Shown piece after piece: positions 46,663-54,254 of a stretch of DNA of 64,000 nucleotides (the first letter of the stretch is position 1; every line of letters starts with the position of its first letter). The stretch is taken from the NCBI GenBank assembly GCA_965277875.1, contig CBDIDV010000002.1, positions 4,650,001 through 4,714,000 of the forward strand, written 5' to 3'. The DNA is from CAWFQB01 sp965277875 (GTDB lineage: Bacteria; Armatimonadota; Chthonomonadetes; Chthonomonadales; Chthonomonadaceae). The notes under the pieces were generated by a model. The model was not told where the DNA came from and did not search any database. It was given only the letters and a program-made list of their open reading frames with translations. Made by a program: the position numbers and the translations under genes.

Positions 46663-48525
46663 TCAGACTATCGTGACGGACAGCGTTTTCGTCGTGTCGT
46701 TGCCAAGTATGTCTATCACCTTGATAACGATCTTGTAGGTTCCGGCCTGCGCATACGTTCCGGGCGGCGTGACGATGCGCTTTTGCAGGTTCCTGTCCTT
46801 GCGGGTGCGGTACGACTGCCATTGGTTGTGGAACGTGTCGCCCTGATTGTCCCAGTCCACGGCCCAGTAGTCTATCCACTGCTCCCAATGCGTGATGGCC
46901 CGCTGCACGTCGTCCGGCACGTCGTCCAGGGGGATCACAAAGTCGGTCAGTTCCAGGCTGACGGTACGGGCGTTTACCTCATGTTTGACGCTCAGGGCGG
47001 CCAGTTCAAAGAACTTGATGTCGCCCTGCTCCACGGCCTTCTTTTCCAGCACCTCGCGGGGGATGCGGACAAAGCGCACCTCGATACCGGCGAGCGCGGC
47101 CTGCTGCTTGGCGACCTCATTCAGTTCAAAGGCAAAATCCCAGCCGAGAATGTCCACGCTGCTCTGCGTGGGCGCGTTTTCGCCCGTGCCGACCGCGCGG
47201 CGAAACTCCGCAGCGACGTGCGCCACATCGCTTGTGCTGATGGGCGCGGCCACGTCCCCGACATGCACGAAGCGCCCCGCCCGGACGCCGTGCAGCCACA
47301 CATAGCCGGTCAGGGGCTGGGCGCGGTACAGGCTGAGAATGAATTTGCGGTAGTTGTGCTGCACGATCTCGGCGCGTTCCCCGAACTCCGCCGTCTGCCA
47401 CTGCTGCCGCTCGTACTTGCCCAGGTTCTGTACCATGAAGGGCTTTACTTTGTCAATGGCGAGCAGGCGCTTGCGGGCGGTATGGATGGCGAACCGTCCC
47501 AGGTCGCACGTAATCCAGCGTCGGTTCAGCTTTTCGGCGACCGCCGCCGTCGTCCCGCTCCCGCAGAAGCAGTCAAGGATGAGATCGCCTTCGTGACTAT
47601 TTGCCTTGATGATGCGTTCAAGCAGAGCCTCTGGCTTTTGGGTTGGGTAGCCAACCCGTTCATCTGACATGTTATTGATAAACGGTATTCGCCACACATC
47701 TCCGAGCGGCTTGCCTTTTAGCTCATCGACATACTGGCGACGCCCCGCACGTTTCATATACATTCGACCATTTTCATCTGTATTTGAGAACTTGTTTTCG
47801 TAACCTTCAGGATAGTCTCCGTATACTTTGTTGAACACGTATTTGGTAGTTTTTGTGTACCAAAAAATGATTTCGTGATCCCTGATCCAATTCGAGGCGA
47901 TACTTTTGAAGCCTGAGACGTTGTCGAAATACCATATTACTTCACGTTGAAAGCAATCCTCATTGAAGACTTCGTCAAGAACTGCCTTGCAATAATGTCC
48001 TACATGATGATCCAGATGGACGTAGAGGCTGCCGTTGTCGGCGAGGAGTACGCGGAGGAGTACGACGGTTTCGTAGAACCATTTGAGGTAGCTGTCGAGG
48101 CCTTTGCCCCAGGTGTCGCGGTACGCCTTTTGCTCTATGACGCTCGGCTCCTTGACGAACGTTATCCCGCTACTGCCCCCCCCCCCAATTTTTGTATTTA
48201 CTTCTGTTAAATCATAAGGCGCGTCGGGAATGGTCGTAGTGAAGGAGAAATCCGCGCCCGTGTCGAAGGGCGGGTCTATGTAGATGAGGTTGACTTTGCC
48301 GGCAAATTCGGGGAGGAGGGACGGGAGGACATAGCGTTTATCACCCCAAATTAATCTGTTGCGCCATTCGGTGGGCTGGCCGGACGTGAACAGGTCGAGG
48401 GTGCGATGGCGTTCCTGCGCGCTCTCGTTGACGGTTTCCACGGTTTGAAACGGCAGGGCGAGGCGGGTGGGCGCGACCTTTCTGCCTTTGTCGTCGTACT
48501 TGCCGTCCCAGATGAGTTCGGTCAT
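46663..48525 (-). CDS. Type III DNA N6-adenine methyltransferase, phase-variable candidate
   Basis: 620 residues, usual for Mod subunits. Beta-class order: motif IV IYIDPPFDTGADF near residue 80, target recognition in the middle, motif I DCFCGSGTTAAVAEKL near 317 and RWITCDLGRFAIHTARKRL. Near residue 113 the codons for GGGG are an uninterrupted run of 11 G followed by CAGTAGC; the frame is intact through it, so this copy is in the ON state. Gain or loss of one G would truncate the protein early. It specifies the site for Type III restriction-modification, but its res partner is disrupted, so it may act as a stand-alone epigenetic regulator. A C-terminal Ig-like segment (TYAQAGTYKIVIKVIDILGN) is unusual for Mod proteins. 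No clear Shine-Dalgarno site. Confidence 0.92.
   Translation of the reverse strand: MTELIWDGKYDDKGRKVAPTRLALPFQTVETVNESAQERHRTLDLFTSGQPTEWRNRLIWGDKRYVLPSLLPEFAGKVNLIYIDPPFDTGADFSFTTTIPDAPYDLTEVNTKIGGGGSSGITFVKEPSVIEQKAYRDTWGKGLDSYLKWFYETVVLLRVLLADNGSLYVHLDHHVGHYCKAVLDEVFNEDCFQREVIWYFDNVSGFKSIASNWIRDHEIIFWYTKTTKYVFNKVYGDYPEGYENKFSNTDENGRMYMKRAGRRQYVDELKGKPLGDVWRIPFINNMSDERVGYPTQKPEALLERIIKANSHEGDLILDCFCGSGTTAAVAEKLNRRWITCDLGRFAIHTARKRLLAIDKVKPFMVQNLGKYERQQWQTAEFGERAEIVQHNYRKFILSLYRAQPLTGYVWLHGVRAGRFVHVGDVAAPISTSDVAHVAAEFRRAVGTGENAPTQSSVDILGWDFAFELNEVAKQQAALAGIEVRFVRIPREVLEKKAVEQGDIKFFELAALSVKHEVNARTVSLELTDFVIPLDDVPDDVQRAITHWEQWIDYWAVDWDNQGDTFHNQWQSYRTRKDRNLQKRIVTPPGTYAQAGTYKIVIKVIDILGNDTTKTLSVTIV
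48176..48186. repeat. Homopolymer of 11 C (11 G in the mod coding strand)
   Basis: The longest single-base run I noticed in this window, inside mod at codons for Ile-Gly-Gly-Gly-Gly-Ser. Tracts of this length are prone to slippage. Confidence 0.95.
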
Positions 48526-48588
48526 GGCGCGGGGTTCTTCTTTCGGTGTGTGAAAAGTTAAGCGGGAAGCGTGTTTGCCCGTCCCCTC

Positions 48589-48597
48589 ATTATAGCA
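48589..48597 (-). promoter_or_regulatory. Extended -10 box for mod
   Basis: On the - strand TGC followed directly by TATAAT, about 63 bases upstream of the mod ATG. The -35 is not recognisable, as expected for an extended -10 promoter. Confidence 0.55.
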
Positions 48598-48656
48598 AAC
48601 TTATCAGAGCAATGGGGCGGGCGAAACAAGCGTTTTCGCGGTTACGGCGTTTGCAT

Positions 48657-48833
48657 AACATAGAACAACGGAATGAATTCCTTTGCTATGGGCCTGCGGC
48701 CAAGTGTCCTTCGGACACGGTGCGTTGTGTGGAAGGTGTCCGGTAATCCGAAAAGCCACCAACAAACAGGTATGTGCGAAGCACATTTGGCGGAACGCCC
48801 ATAGCAAAGGAATTCATTCCGTTGTTCTATGTT
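48657..48833. mobile_element. MITE-like element with perfect 37-bp inverted ends, family A, copy 2
   Basis: The arms 48657-48693 and 48797-48833 are perfect reverse complements (AACATAGAACAACGGAATGA at the outer end). Internal hairpins TGTCCTTCGGACA and ATGTGCTTCGCACAT-like match those of the copy at 3798-3937 in reversed order. It occupies most of the 350-bp gap 48526-48875, which otherwise holds only the mod promoter. Confidence 0.85.
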
Positions 48834-48875
48834 GATTACGCTATGACGTTCCCGCACCCGGACGCGCCGCCGCGT

Positions 48876-50282
48876 TCAGAACGCGTATTCACGCAGACGG
48901 GGCAGCAGGCCCACGAACGCCGCGCCGACGATAAGCAGCAGCACGACAAAGTTCAGCGCGTCGAACGGGCGCAGGATGGCCCGCGCTTCCGTGAGGTTTG
49001 CGTCGAACTCTTTCTGGTTGATGTTCAATGTCTTTTCCAGCGCGTCATCGAACTGCGTGTATGCGAAGTTGGACTGCCCCGGATTATTGCCCGTGCAGAG
49101 GGCTACGGCCTTGTCATGCTGCCCCGCGTTTTCCAGCTTGCGTATCTCCCCATCCAACCCAACGTATTCTCCCCAGTAGCGCAGCGTGTCGGCTGCCGCC
49201 TCGCGCTCGCCCTCGAACGTCAGGTTGTTCAGCTCGTCGCCCAGAAAACCTTTCAGTGCGCCTATCATCCCTAGCTTCTGCCGGTCATTCTCCCGGTAGG
49301 CCTGCGCGACGGCGGCATAGCCTAAACCGGGCGGTTCCGCGATCAGGTTCCGTTTTGTCAGAAACGCTTTTTCGTAATCGGTGGCAAGCGGGCGATCCAG
49401 CAACCAGCGGCTTTCGTCGGCGTTCGCGTCGAAGGCCGTGGCACGCGCTCGCCACAGGGCATGCACGCTGTCGAACGCCTCCTCTTTCGCCGCCTTGAAA
49501 CGGTTGCCCACGGCGATGAACGCAATCGCGGTATGGAACAGGTACAGAATGGCGATGATCGTAGCGGCGAGCAGGCCGGGGTTCAGGGTGCGGCGCACCC
49601 GCTGATGAAGGAACAACTGCACGGCGGCCAGCGCGGCCAGCAGCAACCCGCCCGCAAGCAGCGTGAGCAGCAGCGTTCCGGTAAACGCCCCGCCGTCATG
49701 GGCGTAAGCGGCGTTCAGGGCGTCCGTGTTCACTTTGTCCAATTTGTCCACGGCGGGCAGCAAGGACTGATGCAGGATCGTATCGGCATTACGATACGCG
49801 GCGAGCATGGCCGGGTCGCCCCGCTCATGGAAATCGCGCGCCTGCGTGATGGCCCGCTCGTATTCGGCCAGACCATTCACAAGCGTAAGCACAGGGCCGC
49901 GCTCGGCCTGCCCATACGTGATGTTCTGGGCCGCGCTGACAAGCCCCTCGACAACATCCGCGCGGCGCTTGCCGAAGTCGCGTACCGCGTCCTGATTCGC
50001 GCCGGGCAGGGCGATCAGTTCGTTGGCGGCATTGGCGTCCATGTCGGCAAGATAGGCGCGGATGTGCTGCGCGGCCAAAATGCTGGGCGCGCTGTCCTCG
50101 CCGACCGCCTTGAACGCGGCCCGCCGTTGCGCCACGGCAAGCGCCACGACCAGGTACAGCAACAGCGCGCAGGCGCAGACGGCGACAAGCGCGGCCCTTA
50201 GCAGGCGCGGCGTATTCCAGTTATTTTTGAAATGTTTGCCTGCCGCGCTTTGCGGAGGTGCGTAACTCAGCGGCATACTCAT
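48876..50282 (-). CDS. Four-TM protein with two extracytoplasmic helical domains (GlnX-like topology)
   Basis: 468 residues; GAGG precedes the ATG, 2 bases after the stop of the FHA gene. TM1 is near 28-51 (ALVAVCACALLLYLVVALAVA), then a helical domain (about 52-200), TM2 and TM3 as a hairpin (about 202-265), a second helical domain (about 268-435) and TM4 near the C-terminus (NFVVLLLIVGAAFVGLL). The helical domains resemble four-helix-bundle ligand sensors. In Actinobacteria, PknG is encoded with GlnX, a four-TM protein with a periplasmic helical domain, and GlnH; here a PknG-like kinase lies in the same block, so a similar sensor role is plausible. No GlnH-like binding protein is present. 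Function is inferred from topology and context only. Confidence 0.75.
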   Translation of the reverse strand: MSMPLSYAPPQSAAGKHFKNNWNTPRLLRAALVAVCACALLLYLVVALAVAQRRAAFKAVGEDSAPSILAAQHIRAYLADMDANAANELIALPGANQDAVRDFGKRRADVVEGLVSAAQNITYGQAERGPVLTLVNGLAEYERAITQARDFHERGDPAMLAAYRNADTILHQSLLPAVDKLDKVNTDALNAAYAHDGGAFTGTLLLTLLAGGLLLAALAAVQLFLHQRVRRTLNPGLLAATIIAILYLFHTAIAFIAVGNRFKAAKEEAFDSVHALWRARATAFDANADESRWLLDRPLATDYEKAFLTKRNLIAEPPGLGYAAVAQAYRENDRQKLGMIGALKGFLGDELNNLTFEGEREAAADTLRYWGEYVGLDGEIRKLENAGQHDKAVALCTGNNPGQSNFAYTQFDDALEKTLNINQKEFDANLTEARAILRPFDALNFVVLLLIVGAAFVGLLPRLREYAF

Positions 50283-50284
50283 GG

Positions 50285-51187
50285 CTAACCTCGCAATCCG
50301 CGCACGAGAATGCGCGTCCAGCAGCCCAGTGTGATCTGATCGCCGTCGTGCAGGGGAGTGCGAACGGCGGGCTGTATCTCCACGCTGTTAAGACGTGTGC
50401 CATTCGTGGAGCCGACATCCAGCAGGGCGAATGTGCCGTCCGGCTGACGCTGTATCTTGGCGTGACGGTGCGATACGCAGGCGTCGTTCAGGTTGATTTC
50501 CGGGTGAATGTCCCGCTTCTCGCTGCGCCGCCCGATGAGATTGTCCGCGAAATCCAGCGAGTACACACGCTCCGGTTCCCCAACGGGACAGGGTATCTGC
50601 GGGTCGGGATCGGTATACAGGGATGGGTCTACGCGCACGACCACCTCCCAGCGCAGAACGGGGGCCTGCGTTAAACCGTTCGAGTTTTCGAGTTTTGATT
50701 TTTGATCTTCGATTGCAGCATTGGCGGGCGCGGCGTCCGCCAACGTTGCGGGCGTAACAGGCGCTGCAATGACATCCGAAGCGGGCGGCGCAAAGGACAC
50801 GGCCATGCTCGGCACAGACGGGGGCGCGACCGGCGCAGCCACATCAACAAACGGCGCGGCCTGGGTGGGAATCGATTGCGCAAGCGGCGCAAGCGGCGGG
50901 CTGCTGACCGTGGGCGTGGCCCAGGACGCGTGCGTGACGAAATTATAGCGGCATACCTCGCAGAAGACAGCCGTGGCATTGGCGCGGGGCGTGCCGCAGT
51001 CCGGGCAGATCCGGTCGCTGTCACCCGCCGCGCTCGATGAACTCGCTGAAGACGCAGGCAAGCCGCTTGTAACCGTACTTCCCAACCCGCTCGCCGCGTC
51101 GGGCATTTTGGCCCCGCACTCCGAGCAATACTCCGCGTCCGTAGAAAGATGTCCCTTCGGACAGCGCATCGGCATTGTCAAGTCCAT
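50285..51187 (-). CDS. Double zinc-ribbon FHA protein
   Basis: 300 residues from the ATG at 51187 (AAGGA 8 bases upstream). Two zinc ribbons: CPKG...CSECG (near 8-25) and CPDCG...CEVC (near 60-80). A Pro/Ala-rich linker leads to a C-terminal FHA domain (about 225-300) with IGRRSEKRD, CVSHRHAKIQ and LDVGSTNGTRLN, competent to bind phosphothreonine. No TM segment. It sits between the vWA gene and the GlnX-like gene. By analogy with GarA/OdhI, FHA proteins that are targets of PknG, it may be the reader or substrate of the PknG-like kinase here; that is inference. Confidence 0.87.
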   Translation of the reverse strand: MDLTMPMRCPKGHLSTDAEYCSECGAKMPDAASGLGSTVTSGLPASSASSSSAAGDSDRICPDCGTPRANATAVFCEVCRYNFVTHASWATPTVSSPPLAPLAQSIPTQAAPFVDVAAPVAPPSVPSMAVSFAPPASDVIAAPVTPATLADAAPANAAIEDQKSKLENSNGLTQAPVLRWEVVVRVDPSLYTDPDPQIPCPVGEPERVYSLDFADNLIGRRSEKRDIHPEINLNDACVSHRHAKIQRQPDGTFALLDVGSTNGTRLNSVEIQPAVRTPLHDGDQITLGCWTRILVRGLRG

Positions 51188-51214
51188 AACAAAATCCTTG
51201 CTGCAAAGAACAAT

Positions 51215-51355
51215 TTCAACCACGGGGAACACGGGGAACACGGGGAAGAGCAAAGGCAGTCTGCATAGAACAAGGCGCGGTCAACAATGCGCGTCTGTAC
51301 TCTCATTACATTCCTCCGCATTCCTCCGCATTCCTCCGCATTCCCCGTGGTTTAA
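51215..51355. repeat. Palindromic element with tandem repeats
   Basis: Three tandem copies of the 9-mer CACGGGGAA (51221-51247) on the left and three of the 10-mer ATTCCTCCGC (51310-51339) on the right. The outer ends TTCAACCACGGGGAA and TTCCCCGTGGTTTAA are near reverse complements. It lies between the vWA and FHA genes and touches the vWA stop codon. Confidence 0.7.
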
Positions 51356-52629
51356 CTTGGGCGGCGGGCGCGGGCTGTGCGCGTGCTGCCCAGATCCAGA
51401 TCCATTTCGTCGGCTTTTTCCACGCGGGCTTTGAGGCGCACCGTGCCGTGTTCCGCGTCAATGATGTCCACGACTTTTTTCAGGCGCGTCGTGGTTTCTT
51501 CGTTGTTGGACTCCTGGGCCAGTTTGGCGGCGCGTCCCAACAGACGCGTGGATTTGTCTACATCGCCTGCGGCCCGCGCTTCCAATCCTTCCTGAATCAC
51601 CTGCGCGAGTTCGGCCTGCCCGGTATAATGCGCCACCTGCGAGTTGATGCGGGCCGACAGCGCTTCGTCTTCCGTCCACGAGGCCAGGATACGGGCCTGC
51701 GGGGCCTTTACTTCCTGCGTCTGCCCGCCCGCCTCATAAACAAGGCTGGGGCGGCAGGCCAGCATCTCGTCGCCCACATCGCCCGATGTAAGCATCTCAA
51801 TCGCCACATAATAATCGCGGGACTCGGGCGACCACGCGCCCGTGGGATAATCGGCGGTCTGCGCGTCCACATTGGTTTTGCGGTCGGTCAGCAGGACGAT
51901 GTCGGGACTCATCTGCTTGACGCTTACGATACGGGCGCTTTTGGGCGTCCACAGGCGCAGGCGCACATTACCCACGGCGCGGCTCAGGGCGTTTTGGATG
52001 GCGGCGCGGAAATCTTCGGCGATCTGGGCGGGCGCGGCGATGATCTGCGCCGTGCCGAGCAGCTTGGTGGAAATCTTCTGTAACTGCTTCACCTGCCAGT
52101 CAGTTCCTACGCCCCGGCAGTCGCATTGGAACACGCCCTCGCACTGTGCCAGCGTTGCCTCCAGTTGCGCCGTGTCGTTGTCGTTGTTTTTGCCGTCCGT
52201 GAGGAACAGCACGTAATGAATGGCGTTGGGCGACTGTAGAAACTGCTGCCGCGCCAGTTCCAGGCCTGCCGACATGCGCGTCGTGCCGCCCGCCAGAATG
52301 CGCTTTACCTGCGCGTCGGCAAGCACTTTGTTGGCGGGCGTGGCCTGCGCCAGCCCGAAGATCACGCCCGCATTGTCGGCAAAGCCCACCACGAAAAACC
52401 ACGTTCGCTCGTCCAGTAACCCGATAGCCTGCCGCGTGGCATGGATCACGCTTTCGATGCGCTCGCCCTGCATACTCCCCGACGTGTCCAGGACGAACCC
52501 GACGACGCCCCCGGTCTTGGCCGCCCCAATCGTGCCGTCCCCTGTCGCTGTGACAGTCAGAATAGCGTCTACCCGGTTCGTGCCGGCAGGCAGATACGGG
52601 TTCTGGAACGCTTCCAGTTTGAAATCCAT
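51352..52629 (-). CDS. vWA-domain protein of module 2
   Basis: 425 residues; AGGAG precedes the ATG at 52629. The vWA domain (about 40-225) has DTSGS at D48, GGTTRMSAGLELA and LFLTDGKNNDND, a complete metal site. A beta-rich domain and a helical C-terminal part with repeated Ala/Arg/Leu helices (ARAAGDVDKSTRLLGRAAKL) follow. No export signal. It has the same fold order as the module 1 vWA protein but lacks the threonine repeats. Located between PP2C and FHA genes, it completes a vWA-PP2C-kinase triad of the TerY-P kind. Confidence 0.9.
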   Translation of the reverse strand: MDFKLEAFQNPYLPAGTNRVDAILTVTATGDGTIGAAKTGGVVGFVLDTSGSMQGERIESVIHATRQAIGLLDERTWFFVVGFADNAGVIFGLAQATPANKVLADAQVKRILAGGTTRMSAGLELARQQFLQSPNAIHYVLFLTDGKNNDNDTAQLEATLAQCEGVFQCDCRGVGTDWQVKQLQKISTKLLGTAQIIAAPAQIAEDFRAAIQNALSRAVGNVRLRLWTPKSARIVSVKQMSPDIVLLTDRKTNVDAQTADYPTGAWSPESRDYYVAIEMLTSGDVGDEMLACRPSLVYEAGGQTQEVKAPQARILASWTEDEALSARINSQVAHYTGQAELAQVIQEGLEARAAGDVDKSTRLLGRAAKLAQESNNEETTTRLKKVVDIIDAEHGTVRLKARVEKADEMDLDLGSTRTARARRPS

Positions 52630-52771
52630 TGCTTATACACTCCTGCGAAAGACGAACACGTGAATAGCCGCAAATGAACGCGAATGAACGCAAATAATTA
52701 ACAAAGCCCTCTCCATAGACGATGGGCTTGTGAAGTACCACGGATGACTTATTTTGATTCTTCGCCCATGT

Positions 52772-52897
52772 CCAGGTGGCGTTCCGCCGAGCGTCTTACG
52801 GACGCAAATGCTTGCTGCAAAGACATTTACCGGCAGACAGACGCACCGCGTCCGTAGGACGCTCGGCGCCACCCAGACGGGTACTTTCAGTACCCGT
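52772..52897. repeat. Palindromic mini-element related to family A
   Basis: The left arm GGTGGCGTTCCGCCGAGCGT and the right arm, complement of GGTGGCGCCGAGCGTCCTAC, enclose hairpins such as GCGTCTTACGGACGC. The GTTCCGCC[AG]AG[CT]GT core is shared with 3829-3850 and 48770-48800. A last hairpin ACGGGTAC / GTACCCGT ends the element. It fills the 298-bp gap between vWA and PP2C. Confidence 0.65.
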
Positions 52898-52927
52898 AAA
52901 ATCAAGTATGATAGTCACTACCATAAT

Positions 52928-53986
52928 CTAAAACTGCGCGATCACAACCGTGATGTTGTCGCGGCCTCCCTGCGCGTTGGCGAAAGTGACGAGGGAACGC
53001 GCCAGCCCGACTGCGTCCGCACCAGTTACGGCGTCCGCGTCGGCTGCGGCCTGCTCAGGCTGTGCCAACGGCATACTCGTTTGTTCCCATTGCGCGATTA
53101 AAGCGGCGATGTCCGCGACACGGGGCGCATAATTCCAAAGCCCGTCGGAACACAACAGCAGGCGACCCGGCCCCGGTATGGGAAAGCGCAGCACGTCCGG
53201 CAGGGTCGCGTCGCCGTCCGGGTCGTCGGCTTCCGCGATGCCCAGGCAGCGCGTGATGGCGTGCGCGCCGGGGGCTTTCGACGCCTCTTCCTCGGTCATG
53301 CGGCCCGCGTCCACGACATCGTTGATCCACGAATGATCGTGCGTTAATTGCAGCGCCTGCCCGTCTGCAAACCAGTACGCGCGGCTGTCCCCCACCCAGG
53401 CAATCGTGGCGATACCGTCATAAACGAAGGCGGCGACAAGCGTGGCTTCCGGCGGGTCTTTCGCCAATCCGGGCGTACAGGGCAGGGCGCGAACGGCCTC
53501 GTTTGCCGCTTTAACCGCGTTACGCATAGCCGCGTCCCACTCCGTATTCCCCGCGTTTAGAGCGGTGATAAGCGCGTCACGCGTCGCCGCACAGCCCACC
53601 CGTGATGCCTGCTCCGCATGTTCGCTGCTCGACACGCCATCGCACACGACAAGTATATGCGCCGGTTTACTGTCCCGGCTTTGCAGGGCGAGGGCCATGT
53701 CGTCCTCGTTCTGCGGATGCCGTCGGCCCCGATCCGTGACCCCGCCAAACGTCGTATTCGACGCCAGTTCCACATGGTCGCGATCCCTGCCGCCCGCAAA
53801 ACGCCCGCACTCGCCGCAATACCCCTGCGCGTCTACGGCGTCCGGCGCGGCCCCGCACCGACACCCCCCGGCAGCCGGCACAGGCGGCGCGGCAGGCAGC
53901 GCCGCATCTGCCTTCAATGCCGCGCCACATATCTCACAAAAACGCGCCTGCTCCGGGGCAGTCGCGCCGCACTTCAAACATTGCAT
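52928..53986 (-). CDS. Double zinc-ribbon PP2C phosphatase
   Basis: 352 residues from the ATG at 53986 (GAGGAG 6 bases upstream). The N-terminus carries two zinc ribbons, CLKCG...CEICG (near 3-20) and CRCG...CGECG (near 43-62). The PP2C domain (about 75-352) has RRHPQNEDDMAL, VVCDGVSSSEHA, VGDSRAYWFADGQ, THDHSW, CSDGLWNYAP and GGRDNITVVI. The second motif differs from the usual DGxGG by Ser for Gly, but the metal-binding Asp residues remain. It likely reverses phosphorylation by the PknG-like kinase encoded upstream on the same strand. Confidence 0.93.
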   Translation of the reverse strand: MQCLKCGATAPEQARFCEICGAALKADAALPAAPPVPAAGGCRCGAAPDAVDAQGYCGECGRFAGGRDRDHVELASNTTFGGVTDRGRRHPQNEDDMALALQSRDSKPAHILVVCDGVSSSEHAEQASRVGCAATRDALITALNAGNTEWDAAMRNAVKAANEAVRALPCTPGLAKDPPEATLVAAFVYDGIATIAWVGDSRAYWFADGQALQLTHDHSWINDVVDAGRMTEEEASKAPGAHAITRCLGIAEADDPDGDATLPDVLRFPIPGPGRLLLCSDGLWNYAPRVADIAALIAQWEQTSMPLAQPEQAAADADAVTGADAVGLARSLVTFANAQGGRDNITVVIAQF

Positions 53987-54058
53987 TCCAAACTCCTCAA
54001 AGGCAGAGATTCGCGCCCCACGCAAAGACGCAAAGGAAAAATAAGAGGAGAGTAGTCC

Positions 54059-54168
54059 ACAGATTAACACAGATTAACACAGATGTTCACAGGTCAAGAA
54101 CGGTAAACCATCAGGAAGGCTACCATAAACAAATCCTGTCAATCCTGAAAAATCCTGTTAATCCTGTG
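54059..54168. repeat. Tandem AGATTAACAC and AATCCTG repeats, family C related
   Basis: AGATTAACAC is repeated twice (54061-54080), and AATCCTGTCAATCCTG with TTAATCCTGTG follows (54132-54168). Same units as at 34065 and 41265. Fills the 268-bp space between the kinase and PP2C genes. Confidence 0.65.
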
Positions 54169-54254
54169 TATTTCTCCTCTTCTCCTCCTCTTCCTGTCTT
54201 TCCATTCTTCTCTGTGCAGGGTGTCTCTAGCGCAGCGGTTGGTGAATACCCGCT

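Noticed and set aside
46391..46888. 165-codon frame on - overlapping the end of mod.
   Set aside because: Different frame from mod, no motif, composition of a shadow.
51219..51345. Short tandem repeats resembling a CRISPR array.
   Set aside because: Units are 9-10 bp with no spacers and no cas genes nearby; they form a palindromic intergenic repeat.
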